Program-made: the position numbers and the translations under genes
Part shown: piece by piece, positions 16,878 to 25,851 of the stretch
Position numbering within the stretch: position 1 is the first letter of the stretch
How the letters are laid out: every line of letters starts with the position of its first letter
Notes under the pieces: generated by a model
Databases searched by the model: none
What the model was told of the DNA's origin: nothing
The model's input: only the letters and a program-made list of their open reading frames with translations
DNA from: Xanthomonas arboricola pv. juglandis
Lineage (GTDB): Bacteria > Pseudomonadota > Gammaproteobacteria > Xanthomonadales > Xanthomonadaceae
Assembly: GCF_001013475.1 (NCBI RefSeq)
Contig: NZ_JZEF01000003.1
Location: 310,001 to 374,000 of the forward strand
DNA length: 64,000 bases
Direction: 5' to 3'

Positions 16878-18233
16878 ATGACGCTCACCAGACCCCTGCA
16901 CGCCGACATCGACCTGCTGGCGCTGCATCGGCTGGCGCCGCAGCGGTATCCGGCACTGCTCGAATCCACCGCCTCCGGCAACGCGCACGGTCGCTGGGAT
17001 GTGCTGCTGCTTGCAGACGGCGCACGCCTGCGGCTGGATGCCGATGGGCGCACGCGCGACGGCGATGGACGCGTGCTGGACGGCGGCTTTCTGCAGGCAC
17101 TGGATGCGGCCTGGCAGGCCGAGCGCGTGCCGCACGATGCGACCAGCCCCTGGCCGTTTCGCGGCGGCTGGGCGGTATTGCTGGATTACGAACTGGCCGC
17201 GCAGGTCGAACCGATTCTGCAGCTGCCCACGCGCAGCGATGGCCTGCCGAGTGCACTGGCCTTGCGCGCGCCTGCCGCGGTGCTGCGCGACCGGGTGCAA
17301 GGCCGCTGCATCGCGCTGGCCGAGCCGGGCCGCGAGGATCTGCTGACCCGCATCGTCGAGGACATCGCCGCCTGCGCCGCGCTGCCGCCGTTGCCCGGCT
17401 GGGTCGGGCCGCTGGCTGTCGATGAGGACGCGCCGGAGCGCTTCACCGAAGCAGTGGAGCGCGTGCTCGATTATCTGCGCGCAGGCGATGTGTTCCAGGC
17501 CAATATCTCGCGCGCCTGGCATGCGAGGTTCGCCGCGGCGGTCGATCCGGCGGCGTTGCATGCGCGCCTGCGCGCGGCCAATCCCGCCCCGTTTGCCGGC
17601 CTGTTCGTCGCGGCAGGACGCGCGGTGGTGAGTTCCTCGCCGGAGCGGCTGGTGTCGGTGCAGGGCGATGTGGTGCAGACGCGCCCGATCGCCGGTACCC
17701 GCGCGCGCTTTGCCGGCGACGACGATGCCGCACGCATCCGCGAGCTGGTCGGCCATCCGAAGGAGCGCGCCGAGCACGTCATGCTGATCGACCTGGAACG
17801 CAACGACCTGGGACGCATCTGCGCGCCCGGCACGGTGGAGGTGGACGAGCTGATGGGCGTGGAAAGCTACGCGCACGTGCACCACATCGTCAGCAATGTA
17901 CGCGGCCGTCTGCGCGCCGACGTCACTCCGGGCGAGGCGATCGCCGCGGTGTTTCCCGGCGGCACCATCACCGGTTGCCCGAAGGTGCGCTGCATGCAGA
18001 TCATCGCCGAGCTCGAACGCACCGCGCGGGGCGCCTATACCGGCGCATTCGGCTGGCTCAATCGCGACGGCGACATGGATCTGAATATCCTGATCCGCAC
18101 CGCCGAGGTGGCCGGGGAGCAGGTGCATTTCCGCACCGGCGCCGGGATCGTGGTGGATTCGGACCCGCAGCGCGAACTGGACGAGACCCGCGCCAAGGCG
18201 CGCGGCGTGCTGCGCGCCTTCGACCAGGCATGA
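16878..18233 (+). CDS. pabB: Aminodeoxychorismate synthase component I (chorismate-binding family)
   Basis: 451 residues. The C-terminal chorismate-utilising domain is clear: FQANISRAW, SSSPERLVSV, HPKERAEHVMLIDLERNDLG, VHHIVSNVRG, FPGGTITGCPKVRCMQII and RTGAGIVVDSDP. With PabA glutamine amidotransferase (not in this window) it would make 4-amino-4-deoxychorismate for folate. Overall similarity and gene position (after fabF, before mltG, where E. coli has pabC) point to PabB. However, the motif that is PIKGT in E. coli PabB reads PIAGTR here, as in anthranilate synthase TrpE, so the lysine nucleophile described for E. coli PabB is missing. PabB remains the best call; TrpE-type activity is the alternative. 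Confidence 0.85.
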   Translation: MTLTRPLHADIDLLALHRLAPQRYPALLESTASGNAHGRWDVLLLADGARLRLDADGRTRDGDGRVLDGGFLQALDAAWQAERVPHDATSPWPFRGGWAVLLDYELAAQVEPILQLPTRSDGLPSALALRAPAAVLRDRVQGRCIALAEPGREDLLTRIVEDIAACAALPPLPGWVGPLAVDEDAPERFTEAVERVLDYLRAGDVFQANISRAWHARFAAAVDPAALHARLRAANPAPFAGLFVAAGRAVVSSSPERLVSVQGDVVQTRPIAGTRARFAGDDDAARIRELVGHPKERAEHVMLIDLERNDLGRICAPGTVEVDELMGVESYAHVHHIVSNVRGRLRADVTPGEAIAAVFPGGTITGCPKVRCMQIIAELERTARGAYTGAFGWLNRDGDMDLNILIRTAEVAGEQVHFRTGAGIVVDSDPQRELDETRAKARGVLRAFDQA

Positions 18234-18293
18234 GCGCTTCAACGGGACATCACCGGCGCGCGGTATCCTGCGCGGCGCTGGGGCAATGACGAG

Positions 18294-19358
18294 GTGCGTG
18301 TGGCGGTGACTGGCAAACGTGGATGTCTGGCCGTGCTGGGCACGGCCCTGTTGCTCGTGGCGCTGCTGGCGATTGCGGGGCTGGTGGCGTGGCGGCATTA
18401 CCTGCACTTTGCCGACACACCGGTGAGCGCGAGCGCGCCCAGCGTGGTGATCGCGCCCGGCGATTCGCTCAAGGCCACGTTGCGCAAGTTGCGCGCCGCC
18501 GGCGTGGCGCAGGGCACCGATCTGGAATGGCAGTTGCTCGCGCGCCAGGTCGATGCGGCCGGCAAACTCAAGGTGGGCGAATACGCGCTGGCGCCGGCGC
18601 TGTCACCGCGCGAGCTGCTCGAACGCATGCGCCAGGGCCGGGTGATCCAGTACCGCTTTACCATCGTGGAAGGCTGGAATTTCCGCCAGCTGCGCGCCGC
18701 GATCGCCACCGCCACGCCGCTGCAGCAATCCATCGCTGCGCTGGACGATGCGGCGTTGATGGCGCGGCTGGGGTTCGCCAACCAGCACCCGGAAGGACGC
18801 TTCCTGCCGGAAACCTATCTCTACCAGCGCGGCGACAGCGATCTGGACGTGCTCAAGCGTGCCCACCTGGCCATGGACAAGGCCTTGGCGCAGGCCTGGG
18901 AGCAGCGCGCGCCCGATCTGCCGCTCGGCTCGCCGGAACAGGCGTTGATCCTGGCCTCGATCATCGAAAAGGAAACCGCGCTGGGCTCTGAGCGTCCGCT
19001 GATTGCCGGCGTGTTCCTGCGCCGCCTGCAGCTGGGCATGAAGCTGCAGACCGACCCCACCGTGATCTACGGCATCGGCAGCAGCTACGACGGCAATATC
19101 CGTCGCCGCGACCTGACCACCGATACGCCGTACAACACCTACACACGTACCGGCCTGACCCCGACGCCGATCGCCATGCCCGGCCGTGAGGCCTTGCTGG
19201 CGGCGGTGCGTCCGGCGCCGGGGAATGCCCTGTACTTCGTGGCGGTCGGCGATGGCACCGGCGCGCATGCGTTCTCGGCCACCCTGGCCGAACACAATGC
19301 CGCGGTGGCGCGTTACCTGCAGCGCCGTCGCCTGCCGCAACCGGAGCCCACTCCATGA
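18294..19358 (+). CDS. mltG: Endolytic murein transglycosylase MltG
   Basis: About 354 residues from GTG 18294; a second GTG at 18300 is better placed relative to GAGG and may be the true start. One N-terminal membrane segment (AVLGTALLLVALLAIAGLVAW) is followed by a LysM-like subdomain and the YceG-like catalytic domain. The catalytic glutamate is in ILASIIEKETALGSERPLIA, and LQTDPTVIYGIG and TPYNTYTRTGLTPTPIAMPG are family signatures. It cuts nascent glycan strands and is thought to terminate their elongation. Overlaps holB by four bases (ATGA). In E. coli tmk lies between mltG and holB; it is absent here. Confidence 0.95.
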   Translation: MRVAVTGKRGCLAVLGTALLLVALLAIAGLVAWRHYLHFADTPVSASAPSVVIAPGDSLKATLRKLRAAGVAQGTDLEWQLLARQVDAAGKLKVGEYALAPALSPRELLERMRQGRVIQYRFTIVEGWNFRQLRAAIATATPLQQSIAALDDAALMARLGFANQHPEGRFLPETYLYQRGDSDLDVLKRAHLAMDKALAQAWEQRAPDLPLGSPEQALILASIIEKETALGSERPLIAGVFLRRLQLGMKLQTDPTVIYGIGSSYDGNIRRRDLTTDTPYNTYTRTGLTPTPIAMPGREALLAAVRPAPGNALYFVAVGDGTGAHAFSATLAEHNAAVARYLQRRRLPQPEPTP

Positions 19359-20314
19359 CCACTGCGTTTTCACCCTGGCAGCAGCGCGCCTACGACCAGA
19401 CGCTGGCGGCACTGGACGCCGGCCGGCTCGGGCACGGCCTGCTGATCTGCGGGCCGGATGGCCTGGGCAAGCGTGCGGTGGCCCTGGCGCTGGCCGAGCA
19501 CGTGCTGGCCAGCTCGCCGGACCCGGCGCTGGCGCAGCGCAGCCGGCAGCTGATCGCCGCCGGAACTCACCCGGACCTGCAGCTGATCTCGTTCATTCCC
19601 AACCGCACCGGCGACAAACTGCGCACCGAGATCGTGATCGAGCAGGTGCGCGAGATTTCGCAAAAGCTCTCGTTGACCCCGCAGTACGGCATCGCCCAGA
19701 TCGTGATCGTCGACCCGGCCGATGCGATCAATCGCGCTGCCTGTAACGCGCTGCTCAAGACGCTGGAAGAACCCTCGCCGGGGCGCTACCTGTGGCTGAT
19801 CAGCGCGCAGCCGGCACGCTTGCCGGCGACCATCCGCAGCCGCTGCCAGCGGCTGGAATTCAAGCTGCCGCCCGCGCACGAGGCGCTGGCCTGGCTGCTG
19901 TCGCAGGGCGTCGACGAGCGGGCTGCGCAGGAAGCGCTGGACGCCGCGCGCGGTCATCCGGGGCTTGCGGCGCAGTGGCTGCGCGAGGATGGCCTGGCGG
20001 TGCGGCGCGCGGTGGCGCAGGACCTGGAACAGATCGCCGCCGGGCGCGCCGGCGCAGTGGAGGTTGCGCAGCGCTGGACCAACGACGGCCAGGCCGACCA
20101 ACGGCTGCGCCACGCGGCGGACCTTGCGCTGGCACAGGCATCGGCCGGCTTGACCGATCCATCGCGGTTGCACAAGCTGGCGACCTGGTTCGACGCCGCC
20201 AATCGCACCCGCGACCTGCTGCGCACCACCGTCCGCGCCGATCTGGCGGTGACGGAATTGTTGCTGGCCTGGCGCGAGGGAGAGCGTCCGGCACGTTCTA
20301 GGGGAACTCGATGA
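19355..20314 (+). CDS. holB: DNA polymerase III subunit delta'
   Basis: 319 residues. The RFC-like AAA+ fold is seen from the N-terminal LLICGPDGLGKRAVALALAE, the AGTHPDLQLISF segment, and NALLKTLEEPSPGRYLWLIS with RSRCQRLEF (SRC motif). The P-loop is degenerate (GKR in place of GKT/S), as expected for delta', which stays ATP-inactive in the clamp loader. The four zinc-binding cysteines of E. coli delta' have no counterpart (the corresponding stretch reads SSPDPALAQRSRQLIA). It overlaps both mltG and pilZ by four bases. Confidence 0.93.
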   Translation: MTTAFSPWQQRAYDQTLAALDAGRLGHGLLICGPDGLGKRAVALALAEHVLASSPDPALAQRSRQLIAAGTHPDLQLISFIPNRTGDKLRTEIVIEQVREISQKLSLTPQYGIAQIVIVDPADAINRAACNALLKTLEEPSPGRYLWLISAQPARLPATIRSRCQRLEFKLPPAHEALAWLLSQGVDERAAQEALDAARGHPGLAAQWLREDGLAVRRAVAQDLEQIAAGRAGAVEVAQRWTNDGQADQRLRHAADLALAQASAGLTDPSRLHKLATWFDAANRTRDLLRTTVRADLAVTELLLAWREGERPARSRGTR

Positions 20315-20664
20315 GTGCAATGAATGCACGCCAGGGCATTTTGTCGCTGGCGTTGAAGGACAAGCCGGCGCTCTACAGTGCCTACATGCCGTTCGTGAAA
20401 GGTGGCGGCATCTTCGTGCCCACGCCCAAGCGCTACATGCTCGGCGACGAAGTCTTCCTGCTGCTGACCCTGCCGGACTCCAGCGAACGCCTGCCGGTTG
20501 CCGGCAAGGTCATCTGGACCACCCCGGCCGGTGCGCAGGGCAACCGCGCCGCCGGCATCGGCGTGCAGTTCCCGGACGGCCAGGAAGGCGAGAGCGTGCG
20601 CAACAAGATCGAGACGCTGCTGGCGGGATTGACGACCTCCGACAAGCCGACGCACACGATGTGA
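20311..20664 (+). CDS. pilZ: Type IV pilus assembly protein PilZ
   Basis: 117 residues; single PilZ domain with VFLLLTLPDSSERLPVAGKVIW and AAGIGVQF. The c-di-GMP signature is missing: there is no RxxxR in the N-terminal part and the (D/N)xSxxG position reads VKGGGIFVP. This matches the founding PilZ class, which does not bind c-di-GMP itself but acts as an adaptor in type IV pilus assembly and FimX signalling in Xanthomonas and Pseudomonas. The ATG overlaps the holB stop, as in other gammaproteobacteria. Confidence 0.95.
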   Translation: MSAMNARQGILSLALKDKPALYSAYMPFVKGGGIFVPTPKRYMLGDEVFLLLTLPDSSERLPVAGKVIWTTPAGAQGNRAAGIGVQFPDGQEGESVRNKIETLLAGLTTSDKPTHTM

Positions 20665-20846
20665 TGCGGCGCGCTGCGGTCGCGCGCGTGATCGCCGTTG
20701 TCTGGCGCGGGGCATCGACGGGCGTATCGGGCATCTGACGGCGCCGAATCGACTGCCACAGCGTCGCGCCAGGGAGTCATGGCGCCACGCCCAGCCACCG
20801 GAATGGGGCGTTTTCGAGCGCATTGCCGCCGTCGCCGATGAACCTG

Positions 20847-20874
20847 TTGACGATCGCCGCAGCTGCCCTATAAT
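20847..20874 (+). promoter_or_regulatory. Sigma-70 promoter of tRNA-Val
   Basis: TTGACG (-35) and TATAAT (-10) separated by 16 bases, about 17 bases before the mature tRNA 5' end. A near-consensus promoter for a stable RNA. Confidence 0.85.
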
Positions 20875-20891
20875 GTGCGGCTCGCGTCACC

Positions 20892-20966
20892 GGGCGGTTA
20901 GCTCAGCGGTAGAGCATTGCCTTCACACGGCAAGGGTCACAAGTTCGAACCTTGTACCGCCCACCA
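20892..20966 (+). tRNA. tRNA-Val(CAC)
   Basis: 75 bases. The acceptor stem GGGCGGT pairs with ACCGCCC, the D arm is GCTCAGCGGTAGAGC, the anticodon stem TTGCC/GGCAA encloses the loop TTCACAC with anticodon CAC, and the T arm contains TTCGAAC. The 3' CCA is encoded. It reads GUG codons. Confidence 0.97.
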
Positions 20967-21007
20967 TCGAAATCCAGCAACAACAAGGGTTTCAACGCGA
21001 GAAGAAG

Positions 21008-21031
21008 AGCCGGCCATGCGCCGGCTTTTTT
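21008..21031 (+). terminator. Rho-independent terminator after tRNA-Val
   Basis: AGCCGG and CCGGCT flank the loop CCATGCG and are followed by a T run. It ends the tRNA transcript. Confidence 0.85.
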
Positions 21032-21273
21032 GTTTTCCTGAAGGCGCTCCTGCAACCGCCTTGGGCGTCTGGCTCGCTTGAAGTGATGTGGACCAGCCGA
21101 TGCCGTCAAATCGCAGGTGTCGCCGCTATCCGTGCGAGTGGGATGCAGAGCCCGTTGATCCCAACGACTTGTTCAAGTCGCTGACAGGCCTGTTCATCCG
21201 GTTGTGCCTGCTTGTTGCAGGCGCGGGAACGAATCGCCATCCTGCAGTCCCCCGCGTTGAAGAAGGAGTGGCG

Positions 21274-21600
21274 ATGAAGGCGCTGCTTGGAAGTGCTCTG
21301 GTTGCGATGGCGTTGCTGGCCGGCTGTGCACGCGATGTGGGCGAGCAGTACGTGGGCAGGTGGGTCAACACGACGTCGGATAAGAACGTGCTCAGCATCG
21401 AGCACAACGGCGAGAGCTTCATCATTCGCGATACCACGCCGGAGCGGCTCGGCGGCGGCGTCAGGACGAAGAATCATCCGGCGATCTTGAACAAGGGCGT
21501 GCTGCAGGTGTCCGGCGCCGATGGCACCGTCAACTATGCGATCGACCAGGCGACCGGGCACCTGAGTACGGGCGATACCGAGTACATGCGGGTCAAGTGA
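21274..21600 (+). CDS. Small lipoprotein of unknown function
   Basis: 108 residues from ATG 21274, chosen for the excellent ribosome site AGAAGGAG and because it begins a signal peptide (MKALLGSALVAMALLAGC) with lipobox LAGC; the longer frame from 21088 is rejected. The mature part (QYVGRWVNTTSDKNVLSIEHN...FIIRDTTPE) looks like a small beta-sheet domain of the lipocalin-like or DUF kind, with a conserved-looking GRWV start. Function unknown; location periplasm or outer membrane. Confidence 0.75.
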   Translation: MKALLGSALVAMALLAGCARDVGEQYVGRWVNTTSDKNVLSIEHNGESFIIRDTTPERLGGGVRTKNHPAILNKGVLQVSGADGTVNYAIDQATGHLSTGDTEYMRVK

Positions 21601-21787
21601 TCGCTGCGCACTCGTTCAATGGGCGGGTGCTGGATAGCGGCGCTGCGTGTGATCACATCACCAATGGGGCAGCACCCCCGGCGTGTGGAACGCGGCGCAT
21701 GACCTGTCGCCGCGAGCGCGCGGCTGGCGTTGTGAAGATTCGCGAAACAGGTCTGCGCGTGCAGCCCGGCCAGGCGAGGCCTGTATC

Positions 21788-23395
21788 TCAATCCCGCGAT
21801 GCCGCTGCGTGTGCCTGCATCCAGCGCCACAACGTCGTGCGCGAGACGCCCAGTGCCTGTGCGGCGAGGGCGCGATTGCCGTTTGCGCGATCGAGCGCTG
21901 CGCGGACCGCCGCTGCGGTGAGTTGCAGGCGCGAGCTCGCAAGATCGGTGTGCCCGGGTGCTGCTGCGCCATCGCCATCGCCAATGCGCATCTCGAACAG
22001 CTCAGGTGCCCAGCGTTCCAGTTGATCCAGGTCAAGGCTGTGGCGCGGTTGTGCCTTCCAATGAATGCACAGGCGCTCGACCAGATTGCGTAATTCGCGC
22101 ACGTTGCCCGGCCATGCGTGCTGTTGCAGCCGCTGCAGTGCTATCGATGACAGCGGGGAAGGCATGTTGCCGAGGTGCTGGAAGTAATGCGCCAGCAACA
22201 AGGCGATCTCGTCGGGGCGGTTGCGCAGTGGCGGCAGGGCGATGCGTAGCGCTGCCAGGCGATAGAAGAGGTCGCGGCGGAAGCATCCTTGCTCGACCAG
22301 TGCCTGCAGCGGCTGCAGGCTGGCGGCGACCACGCGCACGTCCACGGCGACCGGCAGGGTGGCGCCAACCCGCAGCACTTCGCGCTCTTCCAGCACGCGT
22401 AGCAGGCGTGTCTGCAGCGGCATCGGCAGTTCGCCGATTTCGTCGAGAAACAGCGTGCCGTCCTGCGCGGCTTCGATCAGGCCGACATGGCCGCCGCGGC
22501 GTGCGCCGGTAAAGGCGCCGTCGCTGTAGCCGAACAATTCCGCCTCCAGCAACGACTCGCTGATGGCACCGCAGTTGATGGCGACGAAGCGGCCACGCCG
22601 GCGGCTGCCGGCATGCAACTGGCGTGCGACCAGTTCCTTGCCGGTGCCGGTCTCGCCGCTGATCAGCACGGTGCCCGGATGTGGGGCGTACAGCTGCACC
22701 AGCTCGCGCACCTGCGTGATTGCAGCATCGTCGCCCAGCAATGCGTCGGTGCGCCGTACCCGTCGGGTGCCGGTGCGGCTGGCGGAGTGATCGTTGCCGG
22801 GTGCGCTCCCCAGCGCGATGGCGTGCTCGAGTGCCAGGCGGACCGAATCTGCCGAATACAGCAGTACCCCGGGCAAGCCGGCCTGCTCGGCGAAATCGAT
22901 CGCCATGCCGGTGCCGACGATGACCTGGATGCCGCTGGCACGCAGGTCGGCGATGCAGTCGCGCGCGTCCTCGGCGGTGACGAAGCGACGATGTTCGATG
23001 TCCAGGTCGAAGCTGTCCTGAAACGCGCGGAATGAGGGCACGTCGGTGGCATGGGTGACCACGCCGATGCGCGGTGCGATGCGGCGTGCGCGCGCCAGCG
23101 CTTCCATCAGATCGAATCCGGTGGCCTGGATCGGCGCCAGTGGCAATGCGAGCCGGCTGCGCAGATAGGCGGCGTTGGAGCCGCCGGCGACCAGCACGTC
23201 GCAGCGCTCGCGGCGCAGGCGCTGGCCGATGACCTCCACCGCCTCGGCAAAGCCGAGGTTGACCTGCTCGATGCGCGCGCGCTGGTCGAACTCGGGGATG
23301 ACGTCGGCCAGCAGGCCGGTCAGGCGAGAGACGCTGACGGTCCAGATGACGGGGCCAGAGGTCTCCGTCGGCTCGATAAATCGGGGGCTGCGCAT
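21788..23395 (-). CDS. prpR: Propionate catabolism sigma-54 activator PrpR
   Basis: 535 residues from ATG 23395; ATGs at 23425 and 23455 lie inside the operator region and beyond the family start. The N-terminal sensor domain (about 1-200) contains [24 protein letters not shown] and [13 protein letters not shown], which recognises 2-methylcitrate in the family. The AAA+ domain has Walker A GETGTGKE (about 247-254), the sigma-54 contact loop GAFTGA (about 293-298) and Walker [10 protein letters not shown]. The C-terminus has a Fis-type helix-turn-helix ([20 protein letters not shown]). It is divergent from prpB and should activate the sigma-54 promoter found there. Confidence 0.95.
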   Translation of the reverse strand: MRSPRFIEPTETSGPVIWTVSVSRLTGLLADVIPEFDQRARIEQVNLGFAEAVEVIGQRLRRERCDVLVAGGSNAAYLRSRLALPLAPIQATGFDLMEALARARRIAPRIGVVTHATDVPSFRAFQDSFDLDIEHRRFVTAEDARDCIADLRASGIQVIVGTGMAIDFAEQAGLPGVLLYSADSVRLALEHAIALGSAPGNDHSASRTGTRRVRRTDALLGDDAAITQVRELVQLYAPHPGTVLISGETGTGKELVARQLHAGSRRRGRFVAINCGAISESLLEAELFGYSDGAFTGARRGGHVGLIEAAQDGTLFLDEIGELPMPLQTRLLRVLEEREVLRVGATLPVAVDVRVVAASLQPLQALVEQGCFRRDLFYRLAALRIALPPLRNRPDEIALLLAHYFQHLGNMPSPLSSIALQRLQQHAWPGNVRELRNLVERLCIHWKAQPRHSLDLDQLERWAPELFEMRIGDGDGAAAPGHTDLASSRLQLTAAAVRAALDRANGNRALAAQALGVSRTTLWRWMQAHAAASRD

Positions 23396-23407
23396 CGGTG
23401 GCGTCGC

Positions 23408-23453
23408 GTTGCAGGGATGTTGCATCGTGCTTGGCGCGTTGCAGTATTGCAAC
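23408..23453. promoter_or_regulatory. Candidate PrpR operator array
   Basis: GTTGCA occurs at 23408, 23419 and 23438, and the last copy forms a perfect inverted repeat with TGCAAC (GTTGCA-GTAT-TGCAAC, 23438-23453). The array lies just upstream of prpR and about 40 bases upstream of the sigma-54 promoter, where an enhancer-binding protein would sit. Confidence 0.65.
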
Positions 23454-23493
23454 ATTCGGCGCTAGCTGGTCCAGTCGAATCAATGGCTTGGCG

Positions 23494-23509
23494 TTGGCAT
23501 GCCATTTGC
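23494..23509 (+). promoter_or_regulatory. Sigma-54 promoter of the prp operon
   Basis: TTGGCATGCCATTTGC gives the -24 GG (23496-23497) and -12 GC (23508-23509) with exactly ten bases between them, matching the RpoN consensus. It lies 33 bases before the prpB ATG and fits activation by PrpR. Confidence 0.85.
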
Positions 23510-23541
23510 GCTCTATCCCGCATCCCAACTCTGGAATCGCC

Positions 23542-24438
23542 ATGACGTCCTCATCCACCGCTTCCGCCGGCACGCGCTTCCGCGCGGCGTTGGCTGCCGA
23601 ATCGCCGCTGCAGGTGATCGGCGCGATCAATGCCAACCATGCGCTGCTGGCGCAGCGTGCCGGCTACCAGGCCATCTACCTGTCTGGCGGCGGTGTGGCG
23701 GCCGGTTCGCTGGGGTTGCCGGACCTGGGCATCAATACGCTGGAAGACGTGCTGATCGACGTGCGCCGCATCACCGATGTCTGCGAGCTGCCGCTGCTGG
23801 TGGACGTAGACACCGGCTTTGGGCCGAGCGCGTTCAATATCGAGCGCACCATCAAGTCGCTGATCAAGGCGGGTGCAGCCGGCTGCCATATCGAGGACCA
23901 GGTCGGCGCCAAGCGTTGCGGACATCGGCCGGGCAAGGAGATCGTCAGCCAGGCCGAGATGGTCGACCGGGTCAAGGCGGCAGCCGATGCCAAGACCGAT
24001 GCGGCGTTCTTCCTGATTGCGCGCACCGATGCGATCCAGATGGAAGGCGTGGATGCGGCGATCGAACGTGCGATCGCCTGCGTGGAAGCCGGTGCCGACG
24101 GCATCTTTGCCGAAGCCGCGTACGACCTGGACACCTACACGCGTTTTGTCGATGCAGTGGGCGTGCCGGTGCTGGCCAACATCACCGAATTTGGCAAGAC
24201 ACCGCTGTTCACGCGCGACCAGCTTGCGCAGGCCGGTGTGGCGATCCAGCTGTTTCCGCTGTCGGCATTCCGCGCAGCCAACAAGGCGGCCGAGGCGGTC
24301 TACACCGCGATCCGGCGCGATGGCCATCAGCAGGCCGTGCTGGACACCATGCAGACGCGCGAGGAGCTGTACGAGCGCATCGGCTACCACGGCTACGAGC
24401 AGCGCCTGGACGCGTTGTTTGCACGCAAAGGCGCATGA
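23542..24438 (+). CDS. prpB: 2-methylisocitrate lyase
   Basis: 298 residues from ATG 23542. Isocitrate-lyase superfamily barrel that splits 2-methylisocitrate into pyruvate and succinate, the last step of the methylcitrate cycle. Visible signatures are [17 protein letters not shown], the metal-binding VDVDTGFG, the catalytic [10 protein letters not shown] (Cys acid) and [10 protein letters not shown]. First gene of prpB-prpC-acnD-prpF behind the sigma-54 promoter. Confidence 0.96.
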   Translation: MTSSSTASAGTRFRAALAAESPLQVIGAINANHALLAQRAGYQAIYLSGGGVAAGSLGLPDLGINTLEDVLIDVRRITDVCELPLLVDVDTGFGPSAFNIERTIKSLIKAGAAGCHIEDQVGAKRCGHRPGKEIVSQAEMVDRVKAAADAKTDAAFFLIARTDAIQMEGVDAAIERAIACVEAGADGIFAEAAYDLDTYTRFVDAVGVPVLANITEFGKTPLFTRDQLAQAGVAIQLFPLSAFRAANKAAEAVYTAIRRDGHQQAVLDTMQTREELYERIGYHGYEQRLDALFARKGA

Positions 24439-24513
24439 TCGCGCCTTGCCGCGTGCAGGTTCCGCAATTTCATCCGTGACACCTCAACACGACACCGTTT
24501 GGGAGCGCATCGC

Positions 24514-25668
24514 ATGAACGACACCGTCAATCCCGGCTTCAAGCCGAAGAAATCCGTCGCACTGTCCGGCACTGCTGCAGGCAACACCGCGCTGTGCACG
24601 GTGGGCCGCAGCGGCAACGATCTGCATTACCGCGGCTACGACATCCTGGATCTGGCCACCACCAGCGAGTTTGAGGAAATTGCCTATCTGCTGGTGCACG
24701 GCAAGCTGCCCAACAACGGCGAACTGCGCGGCTACAAGGCCAAGCTGCGTTCGCTGCGCGGCGTGCCGGCGGCAGTGAAAACCGCACTGGAGCAGCTGCC
24801 GCCGTCGGCGCATCCGATGGATGTGATGCGCACTGGCGTGTCGGTGCTGGGTTGCCTGCAGCCGGAGAAGGACGATCACAATCATCCCGGCGCGCGCGAT
24901 ATCGCCGACAAGCTGATGGCCTCGCTGGGATCAATGCTGCTGTACTGGTACCACTACAGCCACAACGGCAAGCGCATCGAGGTGGAAACCGACGACGACT
25001 CGATCGGCGGGCACTTCCTGCATCTGCTGCACGGGTTTGCGCCGAAGGACTCGTGGGTGCGTGCGATGCACACCAGCCTGATCCTGTACGCCGAACACGA
25101 GTTCAATGCCTCCACGTTTGCAAGCCGGGTGATCGCCGGCACCGGCAGCGACATGTACAGCGCCATCGCCGGCGGCATCGGCGCATTGCGCGGTCCCAAG
25201 CATGGCGGCGCCAACGAGGTGGCCTTCGAGGTGCAGAAGCGCTACGACACCCCGGACGAGGCCGAGGCCGACATCAAGGCGCGTGTTGAACGCAAGGAAG
25301 TGGTGATCGGCTTCGGGCACCCGGTCTACACCGTGTCCGATCCGCGCAACAAGGTGATCAAGGACGTGGCGCGCGAACTCTCTGACGAGCAGGGCAGCCG
25401 CAAGATGTACGACATCGCCGAGCGCCTGGAGACGGTGATGTGGGACATCAAGAAGATGTTCCCGAACCTGGATTGGTTCAGTGCGGTGAGCTACCACATG
25501 ATGGGCGTGCCGACGGCGATGTTTACGCCGCTGTTCGTGCTGGCGCGCACTGCCGGGTGGAGCGCGCACATCATCGAGCAGCGCATGGACGGCAAGATCA
25601 TTCGTCCCTCGGCCAATTACACCGGCCCGGAAGATCAGGTCTTCGTACCGCTGGATCAGCGTTCCTGA
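24514..25668 (+). CDS. prpC: 2-methylcitrate synthase
   Basis: 384 residues from ATG 24514 ([20 protein letters not shown]). Citrate-synthase fold condensing propionyl-CoA with oxaloacetate. Motifs: [18 protein letters not shown], the substrate histidine in [13 protein letters not shown], and the catalytic [17 protein letters not shown]. The short length and the [15 protein letters not shown] start mark it as PrpC rather than GltA. Follows prpB by 75 bases. Confidence 0.95.
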   Translation: MNDTVNPGFKPKKSVALSGTAAGNTALCTVGRSGNDLHYRGYDILDLATTSEFEEIAYLLVHGKLPNNGELRGYKAKLRSLRGVPAAVKTALEQLPPSAHPMDVMRTGVSVLGCLQPEKDDHNHPGARDIADKLMASLGSMLLYWYHYSHNGKRIEVETDDDSIGGHFLHLLHGFAPKDSWVRAMHTSLILYAEHEFNASTFASRVIAGTGSDMYSAIAGGIGALRGPKHGGANEVAFEVQKRYDTPDEAEADIKARVERKEVVIGFGHPVYTVSDPRNKVIKDVARELSDEQGSRKMYDIAERLETVMWDIKKMFPNLDWFSAVSYHMMGVPTAMFTPLFVLARTAGWSAHIIEQRMDGKIIRPSANYTGPEDQVFVPLDQRS

Positions 25669-25697
25669 GGACGCGCCAGCGGTTGGATTAATCCGCT

Positions 25698-25724
25698 GAT
25701 CGCCTTCGTTCAATGAAGGCGATC
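25698..25724. other. 10-bp perfect hairpin between prpC and acnD
   Basis: GATCGCCTTC and GAAGGCGATC flank GTTCAAT. There is no T run. It could tune prpC-acnD mRNA stability; no function can be assigned. Confidence 0.5.
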
Positions 25725-25783
25725 GAGCTCACGAAAGCGCAATGAGAGATGGCAAAAATCATCGGTGCCTGAAACCCTGATCC

Positions 25784-25818
25784 GATTCCCGATTCCCGAT
25801 TCCCGATTCCCGATTCCC
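25784..25818 (+). repeat. Five tandem GATTCCC heptamers
   Basis: Five exact head-to-tail copies of GATTCCC sit in the leader of acnD, 34 bases before its ATG. Similar heptamers occur at 9569. Copy number is likely to vary between strains. Confidence 0.9.
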
Positions 25819-25851
25819 GAAATACCCCCGCCCGCTTCGATATCGCCAGCC

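Noticed and set aside
18234-19354. Search for tmk and pabC, expected in the E. coli order around mltG
   Set aside because: No frame fits either gene; mltG overlaps holB directly, so both must be elsewhere in the genome.
25784-25818. Tandem heptamers considered as a CRISPR-like array
   Set aside because: Units are seven bases, contiguous and without spacers.
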